Part shown: piece after piece, positions 25,331 to 34,942 of the stretch | How positions within the stretch are numbered: the stretch's first letter is position 1 | Layout of the letters: the number at the start of each line of letters is the position of its first letter | Assembly (NCBI GenBank): GCA_905479945.1 | Contig: CAJQOP010000064.1 | Span: 1-53,516, forward strand | Source: an uncultured Glaciecola sp. | GTDB lineage: Bacteria > Pseudomonadota > Gammaproteobacteria > Enterobacterales > Alteromonadaceae | Length of the DNA stretch: 53,516 bases | Reading direction: 5' to 3' | Notes under the pieces: model-generated | What the model saw: only the letters and a program-made list of their open reading frames with translations | What the model was told of the DNA's origin: nothing | Databases searched by the model: none | Program-made: the position numbers and the translations under genes

Positions 25331-27592
25331 TTAGAAGAAGCTAATCTTGCCTTCAACACCGATAACGCGAGGATCGTTGATAATACCAGTCAAGTTATTA
25401 AAATCGACAGCCCCTTTTACGTTGTCTTCGTCAGTTAAATTCCTGGCAAATATGGCCAGGGTATAGTTGTGTTCAAAGTTTTCATAACCAAAGCGTAAAC
25501 CTGCTTCGAAGTTATTGTCTGTTTGAAATTCAACTGACTCATAAAGGAAAAGGCTAGTTTTACCTTGGAATGCCCAATCAGTATAAGCAAATAATTCACC
25601 ATTATCTCCAATAGGTACGCTATAGCGCGCAGTGAAATTAAAGATAGTTTCTGGCGCCTGTGGGAATGGGTTGCCGTCAATTAGTGCACGGTTATCACTC
25701 GTCATTGGGTCAGTCACGGTACAGTTTGGACCGAAGGCTACACTAGCGCCACAAGGGAAAACAGACAAGTTACTGTCTTCAATTTCTGTTTTGTTATAGC
25801 TATAACCAGCGGTTAATACTAAATTTTCATCTACCACGTAAGTTGCATCAATTTCAAAACCAAATGCGGTACCTTTATCTGCATTGATTAAGGCTGTATT
25901 ATTCGCTCCACCGCCAATAGCCGAAAATTGAATGTCATCAACTACGTAATAAAATACAGCCGCATTTAATCGCAAGCTATCGTCCAATAAATCAGACTTG
26001 AAACCAAACTCTACACTATTTATAGTTTCAGCTTCCGCAACAGAAGGTGAGCCTTCAAAAGCAACATCACGCCCTTGAATACTTTGCGCTCTGAAGCCAT
26101 TGGCATAGCGTGCAAATAAAGATGTCTTGCTGTCTACTTTATAGTTGGCACTCAATTCGTAACCGACTTGATCGTCATTCACATTAATTGGGTCATAATC
26201 TTGAATACTTGCCGCACCAATCACTAACGCGAACCCATCAACATTTTGGTCACCGACAATCAGCGATTTTTCATCATCGGTATAACGTAAGCCACCGGTT
26301 ACTGTGAGCTTGTCAGACACTTCATAGCTTGTTTGACCGAATACCGCCCAAGTTGTGTTTTCATGAAAAACTGTTGTTGCACCAAAGAACCCATCAATAC
26401 TAGTTATGTTAAAAGATGAGTCGTAATAGAATGCACCTACCTGCCAGTTAAGAGCACCATCATAGTCACTAGCTAGACGCAACTCCTGAGTGAACTGCTC
26501 AAGGTCATCCATGTTATCTTGGGTAACAGCAGTGAATGGAATGAAACCAGGTAAACCTGTATCGCCTGAGCCTGCGCCACCATCAATATCGCCTAAGCTG
26601 TTGCCTTCGGCATCTTCGTTCGCGGTAATTGAGGTTAAGGTGATATCACCAAAGTCATAATCTGCTTTCAATGAAAAACCAAAATTCTCATATGACTGTG
26701 GATTATTATCGAAACCGTTGCCAAGTAAATTACCATCATAGAAGACGGTATCACGGTCATAGTTCTCATTTAGCTTGTTAGAACCTCGAGTGAATACATT
26801 TGCGCGAAATACGGAAGCTGTGCCTTCTAAATCACGTCCATGGAGGTTTAATAATATCTCTAATTCATCAATAGGAGTAAACAATAATTGAGCACGCCAA
26901 GCTAGCTCGTCATAGCCACCAATAACGTCATCTTCGCCAGAAAATGCATTGTCGATATAATCATCGCGCTGTTGAGAAAGGAAGGAGAAACGTCCTGCAA
27001 TGTTGTCGCTTAGTCCACCGCCAACGGCACCTTCAATATTCACAGTACCAAAGGATCCTAAACCGATTTTCCCGTAGGCGTCAAAATCATCTGTTGGCTT
27101 TACGCTATCAAATTTAATGATGCCTGCGGTTGTGTTGCGCCCGAAGAGAGTTCCTTGCGGTCCACGAATAACTTCAACTTGTTGCATATCGAAAAGAGGG
27201 AAGCTCTTTAAAACAACGTTTTCTTTAACTACGTCATCCATAATAATTGAAACGGGTTGAGATGCTGCTAAGTCAAAATCAGTATTGCCTAAGCCACGAA
27301 TATAAAAACGCGGTGCAGCACGACCGTTTGATGATTCCGCATACAAACCTGGCACTCGCACAGCAAGTGCAATTATATCTTCACCACCTGAAAATATGCT
27401 TTCGAATTTTTCACCGCTTAATGTCGCAACAGAAATTGGAACATCTTGTATAGACTGCACACGTTTTTGTGCAGTGACGGTGATTTTTTCAAGCACGCTT
27501 TCTTTTTCCGAAGTATCTTGGGCAAGTGCATGATTAGCTTGCAATGCTGTTGCCACGCATAAAGCGATGCTGGCGAATTTATATGTTTTCAT
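25331..27592 (-). CDS. TonB-dependent outer-membrane receptor
   Basis: A 753-residue outer-membrane receptor. A signal peptide (1-24) ends in HALA, the TonB box KITVTAQKR (36-44) follows, then a plug domain with RFYIRGLGN and VEVIRGPQGTLFGRNTTAG, and a 22-strand barrel that ends in KISFF with a terminal Phe. The ligand cannot be read from the sequence. It is divergent from the acyl-CoA dehydrogenase operon at 27875 across 282 bp, so it may import a lipid-like or hydrophobic substrate that this operon degrades. AGGGA lies about six bases before the ATG. The gap shows no palindrome matching the one at 32906. Confidence 0.93.
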   Translation of the reverse strand: MKTYKFASIALCVATALQANHALAQDTSEKESVLEKITVTAQKRVQSIQDVPISVATLSGEKFESIFSGGEDIIALAVRVPGLYAESSNGRAAPRFYIRGLGNTDFDLAASQPVSIIMDDVVKENVVLKSFPLFDMQQVEVIRGPQGTLFGRNTTAGIIKFDSVKPTDDFDAYGKIGLGSFGTVNIEGAVGGGLSDNIAGRFSFLSQQRDDYIDNAFSGEDDVIGGYDELAWRAQLLFTPIDELEILLNLHGRDLEGTASVFRANVFTRGSNKLNENYDRDTVFYDGNLLGNGFDNNPQSYENFGFSLKADYDFGDITLTSITANEDAEGNSLGDIDGGAGSGDTGLPGFIPFTAVTQDNMDDLEQFTQELRLASDYDGALNWQVGAFYYDSSFNITSIDGFFGATTVFHENTTWAVFGQTSYEVSDKLTVTGGLRYTDDEKSLIVGDQNVDGFALVIGAASIQDYDPINVNDDQVGYELSANYKVDSKTSLFARYANGFRAQSIQGRDVAFEGSPSVAEAETINSVEFGFKSDLLDDSLRLNAAVFYYVVDDIQFSAIGGGANNTALINADKGTAFGFEIDATYVVDENLVLTAGYSYNKTEIEDSNLSVFPCGASVAFGPNCTVTDPMTSDNRALIDGNPFPQAPETIFNFTARYSVPIGDNGELFAYTDWAFQGKTSLFLYESVEFQTDNNFEAGLRFGYENFEHNYTLAIFARNLTDEDNVKGAVDFNNLTGIINDPRVIGVEGKISFF

Positions 27593-27874
27593 TTAATGTC
27601 CCTAAAATGAGTTTTAATAAGTTGATAGTTTGCCGTCAAAAGCAGCGATTTTAACAAAGTTACCAAGAAACTACATCTATCTTCTCGCCAATTGTGTTTT
27701 GTATGACCGTCTATTTCACGGCGGTCGTTGTCATATTCAGTTAACTGTTAATCTAGTATTGATAAAATCAATTGGCAAGACAGCCCGAATTCATGCTTCT
27801 ATTACTACATAGTATACGTACGAATGTCGTGCAGTTCAAAATTCAAAAAATAGATGAACATGAGGCTTTAATAA

Positions 27875-29689
27875 ATGAGTGATAAATTGATACCCGATTT
27901 GGAGATGGAATTCCAACTATATGATGTATTGCGGGCTGACAAGCTTTGCGAACATAATCAGTTTGAAGAACATAATAAAGATACATTTTCAGCTATCTTA
28001 GGTACTGCTGAAAAAATAGCGACTGAATTGTTTTTACCTCATAATCACATTGCCGACAAGCAAGAACCAACATTTGATGGCCACAAAGTAACTATGATCC
28101 CGGATGTACAAATCGCTTACAACGCGTTTTGTGAAGCTGGTTTTATTGCTGGCCGTTATAGCTTCGAAGATGGCGGCATGCAGTTACCAGAAGTTGTTAT
28201 GACAGCTGCTTCTGCTTATTTCATGGCGGCGAACCCGTCAACAACTTCTTATCCATTTTTAACCTCGGCTGCGGCTAACGTCATTTGCCATTTTGCCTCA
28301 CCTGAACTGAAAGAACAGTTTATGCCTAGAATGCTTACTGGCGAATTTACCGGAACAATGGCCTTAACTGAACCGCACGCAGGTTCCTCTTTAGCCGATA
28401 TAACCACCTCTGCAGTTAAGCAAAGTGATGGAAGCTACCGTGTAAAAGGCAGCAAAATTTATATATCGGGCGGTGAACATGAATTGTCGCGCAATATCGT
28501 GCACCTGGTATTGGCTAAAATTCCAGGTGGTCCAGCAGGCGTCAAAGGTATTTCCTTATTTGTCGTGCCTAAATATCGCTTAGACGAAAGCGGCGAGCCA
28601 AGCGATAGAAACGATGTTCAACTTGCTGGTTTACTGCATAAACTTGGTTATCGGGGCACAACATCAACGGCATTGACCTTCGGTGAAAATGACGATTGTC
28701 ATGGCTACTTAATCGGCGATGAACATCATGGCCTAAGATACATGTTCATGATGATGAACGAAGCACGTATTGGCGTTGGTTTTGGCGCTGCTATGATTGG
28801 CTATCGCGGTTATCAATATTCACTAGAATATGCAAAGGATAGAACCCAAGGTCGTCATGCAGACAGTAAAGATCCAACGAAGGCTGCACCAATTATTTTA
28901 CATGGTGATGTAAAACGTATGTTGTTAGCACAAAAAGCCTACACTGAAGGCGGAATGGCCCTATGTATGTTCGGTTCGCACTTAATTGACCGAGTGAACA
29001 CGTGTGATGATGCAATTGAAAAAAATTGCTTACAAGAACTACTCGATTTATTGACCCCAGTATTTAAAGCATGGCCATCAGAATTTGGTCCAAAAGCAAA
29101 CGATTTAGGCATCCAAGTACTGGGTGGTTCTGGCTATACCCGGGAGTACTATTCGGAACAGTTTTGGCGCGATAATCGTTTGAATCCGATTCATGAGGGG
29201 ACTAATGGAATACAGGCACTCGATCTGTCATTTAGAAAGCTATGGCAGAAAAATGGTATAGGTCTAAAAACTCTGCAACGAGAGATTGAACGTGACTTGT
29301 CACAAATAGTCACACCTAAAACAGCTGCCATGGCAAAAGAGCTAGCGCATTATTTAACGGCGCTGCATGAAATCATCGTACATGTGTCAGGTACCCTGAA
29401 GTCAGAAAAGCAAACGACACTATTGGGCAATGCACAGGCATTAATGAATGTATTCGCCCAAGTTGTGGTTAGTTGGATTTGGATACGTCAAGCAAGCGTG
29501 GCTGAACAAAAACTTCAAGGAAGCGATGTAAAGAACGGCGTGACTGAAAAAGAGGCCGCGTTTTACCAAGGTAAAATACAGGCCGCGCAATATTTTATTA
29601 GCTGGGAACTACCCACAATTGAACGTGATTTAAAAATACTGAAACAAGATAATGATGTTTGTACCAGTATGAATCCAGATTGGTTTTAA
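27875..29689 (+). CDS. Acyl-CoA dehydrogenase, large C-terminally extended type
   Basis: FAD enzyme that makes an alpha-beta double bond in acyl-CoA and passes electrons to ETF, encoded at 21193. The 604 residues include the N-terminal, middle (MALTEPHAGSSLADI, 162-176) and C-terminal helical domains plus an extension after about 470 typical of the 600-residue FadE-like class. The catalytic Glu441 is in IHEGTNGIQALDL. GAGG lies about nine bases before the ATG. First gene of an operon with a CurA-like reductase, two SDRs and yaiI. Chain-length preference is unknown. Confidence 0.92.
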   Translation: MSDKLIPDLEMEFQLYDVLRADKLCEHNQFEEHNKDTFSAILGTAEKIATELFLPHNHIADKQEPTFDGHKVTMIPDVQIAYNAFCEAGFIAGRYSFEDGGMQLPEVVMTAASAYFMAANPSTTSYPFLTSAAANVICHFASPELKEQFMPRMLTGEFTGTMALTEPHAGSSLADITTSAVKQSDGSYRVKGSKIYISGGEHELSRNIVHLVLAKIPGGPAGVKGISLFVVPKYRLDESGEPSDRNDVQLAGLLHKLGYRGTTSTALTFGENDDCHGYLIGDEHHGLRYMFMMMNEARIGVGFGAAMIGYRGYQYSLEYAKDRTQGRHADSKDPTKAAPIILHGDVKRMLLAQKAYTEGGMALCMFGSHLIDRVNTCDDAIEKNCLQELLDLLTPVFKAWPSEFGPKANDLGIQVLGGSGYTREYYSEQFWRDNRLNPIHEGTNGIQALDLSFRKLWQKNGIGLKTLQREIERDLSQIVTPKTAAMAKELAHYLTALHEIIVHVSGTLKSEKQTTLLGNAQALMNVFAQVVVSWIWIRQASVAEQKLQGSDVKNGVTEKEAAFYQGKIQAAQYFISWELPTIERDLKILKQDNDVCTSMNPDWF

Positions 29690-29700
29690 GGAGAATAATA

Positions 29701-30705
29701 ATGAAAAATAAACAATGGCAACTAGCAAAACGACCTTTTGGTGAGCCGAGTGAAGATACATGGAAGTTTTTTGAAGCTGATGTTCCTGAATTAAAAGACG
29801 GTGAACTCCTTATAAGAATTCAATATGTTTCACTAGATCCGGCAATGCGCGGTTGGCTTAACGATGCCAAGTCCTATATTGAACCTGTGCAAATTGGTGC
29901 AGTCATGCGCGCCGGTACAGTTGGTAGAGTAGTCGCTAGTAAAAACGAAAAATTTGCAGAGGGTGATTATGTTTGTGGTCACGACGGTGTGCAAGAATAT
30001 GCGGTTAGCAATGGTAAGACGCTTTACAAGGTTGATCCTAAGTTAGCCCCCTTATCTTATTACCTAGGTGTTTTAGGTATGCCGGGTATGACAGGTTACT
30101 TTGGTTTACTAAAAACCGGAGAGCCCAAAGCAGGTGAAACAGTCGTTGTATCTGGTGCTGCTGGCGCAGTAGGCGGTCTAGTAGGACAAATAGCACGCAT
30201 TAAAGGTTGCCGAGTTGTCGGTATAGCAGGCGGAGCAGAAAAATGTAAGTTCTTGATTGACGAATTAGGCTTTGACGCCGCAATAGATTATAAGTCAGAA
30301 AATGTTAAGAAAGCTCTTCGAACGGCTTGTCCCAAGGGGGTTGATGTATACTTTGATAACGTTGGCGGTGATATTTTAGATGATGTGCTTACGCAAATTA
30401 ACATGAAAGCGCGTATCGTTATTTGTGGCGCTATTAGTCAATATAACAATACGACACCAGTAAAAGGACCTTCTAATTACCTTTCTTTACTCGTTAATCG
30501 TGCAAAAATGGAAGGTATCGTTGTGTTTGATAATATAGCGGAGTATCCCATAGCTATGAAAGATATAGCGGCTTGGATAGAGTCTGGCGAATTGAAAGTT
30601 AAGGACCATGTAGTTGAAGGCATTGAAACATTCCCTGATACCTTAATGATGCTGTTTAAAGGCGAGAATTTCGGTAAATTGGTATTAAAAGTAGGGGATG
30701 AGTAG
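29701..30705 (+). CDS. NADP-dependent zinc-free reductase, CurA/leukotriene-B4-dehydrogenase type
   Basis: Medium-chain dehydrogenase/reductase without zinc ligands that reduces activated double bonds. The 334 residues start at 29701, where TAAGGAG precedes the ATG by six bases. Recognition points are SLDPAMRGWLND (45-56), VMRAGTVGRV, GMPGMTGYFGL and the nucleotide loop VSGAAGAVGGLVGQIA. It lies 11 bp behind the acyl-CoA dehydrogenase and its stop overlaps the next GTG by one base. Enoyl-type reduction of a branched or cyclic acyl substrate is plausible but unproven. Confidence 0.92.
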   Translation: MKNKQWQLAKRPFGEPSEDTWKFFEADVPELKDGELLIRIQYVSLDPAMRGWLNDAKSYIEPVQIGAVMRAGTVGRVVASKNEKFAEGDYVCGHDGVQEYAVSNGKTLYKVDPKLAPLSYYLGVLGMPGMTGYFGLLKTGEPKAGETVVVSGAAGAVGGLVGQIARIKGCRVVGIAGGAEKCKFLIDELGFDAAIDYKSENVKKALRTACPKGVDVYFDNVGGDILDDVLTQINMKARIVICGAISQYNNTTPVKGPSNYLSLLVNRAKMEGIVVFDNIAEYPIAMKDIAAWIESGELKVKDHVVEGIETFPDTLMMLFKGENFGKLVLKVGDE

Positions 30706-31472
30706 TGAACCCTGCGGCTAATGTTGAAAATAAACGCATATTAATAACTGGCGGTGCCTCAGGAATTGGTGCTGAAGTAGCTTTGCTTTTAGCCAGCAGA
30801 GGTGCAAAAGTTGTCATCGCTGATTTGTCCCAGAGCAATGGATTAAAAACTGTTGAGAACGCAAAATCACAAGGCTGCGATATACACTTTGTCAGTGTTG
30901 ATGTTACTAGTGGTGATTCAGTCCGAGCTCTTTTTGGCAGTGCAATGGAAACACTTGGTGGTTTAGATGTTGTGATTAATAACGCAGGCATCGATCATAC
31001 ACCAGCACCAATGCACGAATTATCAGATGATGACTTTGACAGTAACATTGCGGTTAACTTAAAAGGTGTTTGGCACTGTATGCGCGCTGCAATTAACTGC
31101 ATGGCACCAAACGGCGGTGGACACGTTATTAACACGGCGTCAGTTGCTGGTTTGCGTTCATCACCTATGATTTCAGCATATTGTGCATCAAAGCATGGCG
31201 TTATTGGTTTAACCAAATCAGCTGCAGTTGAGTATGCTAGAGCAAATATTCGATTTAATGCAGTTTGCCCAAGTTTTGTCGACACGCCAATGGTGCAAAA
31301 TACCTTGGCGAAATTGGATGAACGAGGACAAAAAGCGATTGTTAAGGCCAACCCGATGAAGCGTTTGGGTAAACCCGAAGAAATAGCCGGTGCTATGGCA
31401 TGGTTATGCAGCGATGAAAGTAGTTTCATGACGGGCCAAACGATGGTGCTTGACGGCGGCATGTTGGCTTAG
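30705..31472 (+). CDS. Short-chain dehydrogenase/reductase 1
   Basis: Classical SDR of 255 residues: TGGASGIGAEVA (12-23) as cofactor loop, NNAGIDHTP, the catalytic Ser in NTASVAG and YCASKHG for the Tyr-x-x-x-Lys pair. The GTG start shares one base with the preceding TAG, and AGGGG lies just upstream, so it is coupled to the reductase. Acidic Asp at the end of beta2 (VVIADLS) favours NAD. The most likely role is 3-hydroxyacyl or related alcohol oxidation in this operon. Confidence 0.9.
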   Translation: MNPAANVENKRILITGGASGIGAEVALLLASRGAKVVIADLSQSNGLKTVENAKSQGCDIHFVSVDVTSGDSVRALFGSAMETLGGLDVVINNAGIDHTPAPMHELSDDDFDSNIAVNLKGVWHCMRAAINCMAPNGGGHVINTASVAGLRSSPMISAYCASKHGVIGLTKSAAVEYARANIRFNAVCPSFVDTPMVQNTLAKLDERGQKAIVKANPMKRLGKPEEIAGAMAWLCSDESSFMTGQTMVLDGGMLA

Positions 31473-31512
31473 GTGCCAATTTATAATGCGAATATAAAAA
31501 TAAGGACAATAT

Positions 31513-32274
31513 ATGAAAGATTTATTTGATTTAACCGGCAAGGTAGCTGTTATAACTGGTGCCAGCCGCGGCATCGGCGAATCTATTGCAAGATTACTGG
31601 CTTCGAAGGGCGCTCACGTCATAGTATCAAGCCGCAGAATTGATGGTTGTGAAGAAGTAGCTTCAAGTATTCGTGAAAGCGGTGGGAAAGCATCTGCCTT
31701 TGCTTGCCATGTTGGTGAAATGGAGCAGATTAAAAATTTGTTTGAACACGTAAAGAGTGAATTCGGTAAAGTGGATATATTAGTCAATAATGCGGCTGCT
31801 AATCCGTATTTTGGGCATATATTAGATACTGATTTAGCCGCGTATCAAAAAACCGTGGATGTGAATATTCGTGGTTATTTCTTCATGTCAATCGAAGCTG
31901 GCAAAATGATGCGTGAACAAGGTAGTGGTGTAATCCTAAATACTGCTTCTGTTAACGGAGTTTCACCAGGCGATATGCAGGGGATTTACTCTATTACAAA
32001 AGCAGCAGTTATTAGTATGACAAAATCATTTGCTAAAGAATGCGGTAAATTAAATATTCGTGTTAATGCTCTTTTACCGGGCTTAACGGATACAAAATTT
32101 GCTTCAGCTTTAACAACCAACGATTCGATTTTGCAGCATGCGCTTAAAGTGATTCCATTGGGACGCGTTGCTGACCCCGATGAAATGGCGGGCACAGTAC
32201 TTTACTTGGTTTCCGATGCATCCAGTTATACAACTGGCGCGTGCATCAATGTTGATGGTGGAATGCTGGCTTAA
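31513..32274 (+). CDS. Short-chain dehydrogenase/reductase 2
   Basis: Second classical SDR, 253 residues, with TGASRGIGESIA (15-26), NNAAANPYFG, a catalytic Ser in NTASVNG and YSITKAAV. SSRR after beta2 favours NADPH. AAGGA lies eight bases before the ATG and the gene follows the first SDR by 40 bp. It ends with one shared base with the yaiI start. Two SDRs with different cofactor preference in one operon suggest two separate oxidation and reduction steps. Confidence 0.9.
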   Translation: MKDLFDLTGKVAVITGASRGIGESIARLLASKGAHVIVSSRRIDGCEEVASSIRESGGKASAFACHVGEMEQIKNLFEHVKSEFGKVDILVNNAAANPYFGHILDTDLAAYQKTVDVNIRGYFFMSIEAGKMMREQGSGVILNTASVNGVSPGDMQGIYSITKAAVISMTKSFAKECGKLNIRVNALLPGLTDTKFASALTTNDSILQHALKVIPLGRVADPDEMAGTVLYLVSDASSYTTGACINVDGGMLA

Positions 32275-32723
32275 TGAATATTTGGGTGGACGCAGATGCC
32301 TGTCCGGTAGTTATCCGAGAGGTTTTGATTAAGGCCTCTCAAAGGACTCTAGTGCCTCTTATCTTCGTTGCAAATCAACATATCTCTGTACCACCTAATG
32401 CGCATATTAGTTCGCTGCAGGTGAGTGCAGGATTTGACGTTGCTGATGACGAAATAGTAAGACGTTGTGCAGTAAATGATTTAGTTATTACCGATGATAT
32501 TCCCTTAGCTGCTGAAATTTTAGCGAAAGATGGTTTAGCGGTTAATTTTCGTGGAGAAGCCTATGACAAAGCAACTATAAAAGCGACTTTAACAATGCGT
32601 GACTTCATGGACCAGATTCGAGCTAGTGGGGAACGCACCGGAGGTCCAAAACCCTTTTCAGCCAGAGATAAAATGAACTTTGCCAATCAAATCGATCGGA
32701 TGCTAGCATCGCGTAAAATCTAA
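32274..32723 (+). CDS. yaiI: YaiI/YqxD-family PIN-like protein (DUF188)
   Basis: A 149-residue protein with the family start MNIWVDADACPVVIREVL and the later blocks ADDEIVRRC, DLVITDDIPLAAE and FSARDKMNFANQIDRML. The aspartates fit a PIN/NYN-like nuclease fold, but no activity is established for the family. It shares one base with the end of the second SDR, so it may be cotranscribed for no metabolic reason. Confidence 0.92.
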   Translation: MNIWVDADACPVVIREVLIKASQRTLVPLIFVANQHISVPPNAHISSLQVSAGFDVADDEIVRRCAVNDLVITDDIPLAAEILAKDGLAVNFRGEAYDKATIKATLTMRDFMDQIRASGERTGGPKPFSARDKMNFANQIDRMLASRKI

Positions 32724-32875
32724 AAACCTTTATAGCGATTGCTTTGCTTTAACTTGATTGACAAGCTTTAAGTGGTTTATTGGATACAATGGCTAAGTTT
32801 ATCCACATTTTAACGCAATTTAGCCGCCCATTCGAGCCATTCCAGTCCAATTACGGCACTCATTTCAGACTTGTA

Positions 32876-32921
32876 TTGACAAAATTCGCACAGTATTTTA
32901 ACGTGTGTCTTATATAAGACA
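32876..32921 (+). promoter_or_regulatory. Palindromic operator, with -35-like site, upstream of the AKR operon
   Basis: A perfect 16-bp palindrome TGTCTTATATAAGACA sits at 32906-32921, 29 bases before the aldo/keto reductase ATG. A TTGACA hexamer at 32876 is placed to serve as -35, with a weak TAACGT-like -10 just before the palindrome, so a bound repressor would block initiation. Near-identical copies lie at 38704 and 46489. The GT...AC ends fit GntR-family operators. The rest of 32724-32950 holds nothing else I can name. Confidence 0.8.
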
Positions 32922-32950
32922 TAAAATTAAAAACTAGGCGGATTTTCAAT

Positions 32951-33916
32951 ATGACATTAAATGACAAAACCATCCCGAAAGTGGGTTTTGGCTTGTGGAA
33001 AATCGCCCAAGAAGACTGCGCTACTGCGGTTTATAATGCAATAAAAGTTGGTTACCGGCATTTGGATAGCGCATGTGACTACGGTAATGAAAAGCAGGTA
33101 GGCGAGGGTATAAAGCGGGCTATTGATGATGGTTTGTGTACGCGGGAAGATTTATGGGTAACCTCCAAACTTTGGAATTCATTTCATGCAAAGGAACATG
33201 TCGAGTTAGCCTTGCAAAAAACCTTAGACGACCTGCAGCTAGAGTATCTTGACCTTTATTTAATTCACTTCCCTATTGCTTCTAAGTATGTACCCATTGA
33301 AACCCGTTATCCGCCAGAGTGGATCGCTAATCCTGATGCCAAAATTCCGAAAATGGAGTTAGCGCCAGTTCCGTTGATAGAAACTTGGCAGGGGATGGAA
33401 GCTGTATATGAAAAAGGTTTAGCTAGACAGATTGGTGTGTGTAATTACAATTCTGGTTTACTACATGATTTAATGTCCTATGCTAAAATTAAACCCAGCA
33501 TGTTGCAGATTGAATCACACCCTTATTTAACTCAAGAAAAGCTCATTCGCTTAGCAAAACAATACAATATAGATGTGACGGCATTTTCACCTTTAGGTGC
33601 GCTTTCTTATTTAGAATTAGACATGGCAGGTGCCGCAGAGTCAGTAATTGAGCAAGATGCAGTTAAGCACGCGGGTTTGCGCTTAGGTAAAACACCAGCA
33701 CAGATCGTTTTGCGTTGGGGAATTCAGCGCGGTACTGCTATTATTCCAAAAACCACTCGGCCGGAAAGACTAATTGAGAACCTCAGTATTTTTGATTTTG
33801 AGTTAAACGAACAAGAAATGGTGGCTATTTCTGCACTAAATATTAATCGTCGTTTCAACGATCCAGGCGATTTTTGTGAAGCAGCCTTTAACACTTTTAA
33901 CCCCATTTACGATTAG
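32951..33916 (+). CDS. Aldo/keto reductase, xylose-reductase-like
   Basis: NAD(P)H-dependent carbonyl reductase, 321 residues. The AKR catalytic tetrad is visible: Asp39 and Tyr44 in DSACDYGNE, Lys73 in TSKLWN and His106 in YLIHFPIA. The cofactor site is IPKTTRPERLIEN. The middle (RYPPEWIANPD) and the end FNTFNPIYD resemble xylose and aldose reductases, suggesting a sugar aldehyde as substrate. First gene of an operon with the dioxygenase and exporter under the 32906 palindrome. In a sulfosugar route it would reduce 6-dehydroglucose to glucose, the SquF step; this role is inferred from context. Confidence 0.9.
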   Translation: MTLNDKTIPKVGFGLWKIAQEDCATAVYNAIKVGYRHLDSACDYGNEKQVGEGIKRAIDDGLCTREDLWVTSKLWNSFHAKEHVELALQKTLDDLQLEYLDLYLIHFPIASKYVPIETRYPPEWIANPDAKIPKMELAPVPLIETWQGMEAVYEKGLARQIGVCNYNSGLLHDLMSYAKIKPSMLQIESHPYLTQEKLIRLAKQYNIDVTAFSPLGALSYLELDMAGAAESVIEQDAVKHAGLRLGKTPAQIVLRWGIQRGTAIIPKTTRPERLIENLSIFDFELNEQEMVAISALNINRRFNDPGDFCEAAFNTFNPIYD

Positions 33917-33924
33917 GTAAACCC

Positions 33925-34938
33925 ATGACCACATTAGTAATAAACTATGCGCATGTTCCCGGCCAAATTCAGTGCGGTGACTCTGTTTTTCCTAGCGTAA
34001 TTGTGAACGATGGCAGCGTAACAAGTTTAAGCGAATGCGAAACTTGGATAAGTGACAACCTTAAAGTATTAGAGAACGTTTTAAAAAGCTCTGGTGCGAT
34101 TTTGTTTCGTGGTTTTCCGGTCCATTCTGCTGAAACATTCGACGCTTTTTCAAATGCGTTTGCATATCCCAATTTCACCTATAAAGAGTCTTTGTCGAAC
34201 GCTGTTAGGATTAATTTTACTAAACGGGTTTTTACCGCGAATGAAGCGCCAAAAGACGTTGAAATATACCTTCATCATGAAATGGCGCAAACCCCTATAT
34301 CACCTAGCAAGATTTTCTTTTTTTGTAAAACAGCTGCGGATAAAGGCGGCTCAACTCCTCTGTGCCGCTCAGATATGCTGTTTGCAGAGTTAGTTAAACA
34401 AGCACCTGAGTTAGCTCAAGAGTTTGATTCGAAAGGCTTGAAGTATACAACACATATGCCGGCTGAAGACGACCATGAAAGTGGACAAGGAAGAAGTTGG
34501 AAAAGTACCTTAAGCGTAGAGTCAAAAGAACAGGCTGAAAATAAATTGGCTGAGTTAGGTTATAGCTGGAAGTGGATGGAGGATAGAAGTTTACAGGCCA
34601 CCACACCAGTGTTACCAGCCGTTGTCGATTTAGCCAATGACTTAGGCAATAGTGAAATCAAGAGTGTTAAGGTTTTCTATAACCAACTTATTGCAGCTTA
34701 TATGGGCTGGAAAGGGGTAAAAGAAAACCCGGCGAGCGCTATTACTTTTGGCGATGGAAGCCATATACCAATAGCAGGGCTAGAACTTGTCGCATCTTTG
34801 GCTGAGCAATTTACCTTTGACTTACCGTGGCAAGACGGTGATATTGCTTTAGTCGATAATTATATGGCAATGCATGGTCGCAGACCTTATTCAGGTGAAC
34901 GCAAACGCGAAGTGCTAGTCGCGCTTGCAATGAACTAG
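33925..34938 (+). CDS. TauD/SyrP-like Fe(II)/2-oxoglutarate-dependent dioxygenase
   Basis: Non-heme iron oxygenase that couples 2-oxoglutarate decarboxylation to substrate hydroxylation. In 337 residues the iron ligands are His117 and Glu119 (LHHEMAQ; HxE as in clavaminate synthase and SyrP, not the HxD of TauD) and His317 in YMAMHGRRPY. Arg326 or Arg329 in GERKREV probably binds 2-oxoglutarate. The motif FRGFPV near 61 is typical of the family. It follows the aldo/keto reductase by 8 bp and precedes a YeiH-type exporter by 4 bp. That pairing suggests oxygenolytic desulfonation, as by the SqoD sulfoquinovose dioxygenase, but the substrate is not shown by the sequence. Confidence 0.88.
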   Translation: MTTLVINYAHVPGQIQCGDSVFPSVIVNDGSVTSLSECETWISDNLKVLENVLKSSGAILFRGFPVHSAETFDAFSNAFAYPNFTYKESLSNAVRINFTKRVFTANEAPKDVEIYLHHEMAQTPISPSKIFFFCKTAADKGGSTPLCRSDMLFAELVKQAPELAQEFDSKGLKYTTHMPAEDDHESGQGRSWKSTLSVESKEQAENKLAELGYSWKWMEDRSLQATTPVLPAVVDLANDLGNSEIKSVKVFYNQLIAAYMGWKGVKENPASAITFGDGSHIPIAGLELVASLAEQFTFDLPWQDGDIALVDNYMAMHGRRPYSGERKREVLVALAMN

Positions 34939-34942
34939 TCAC

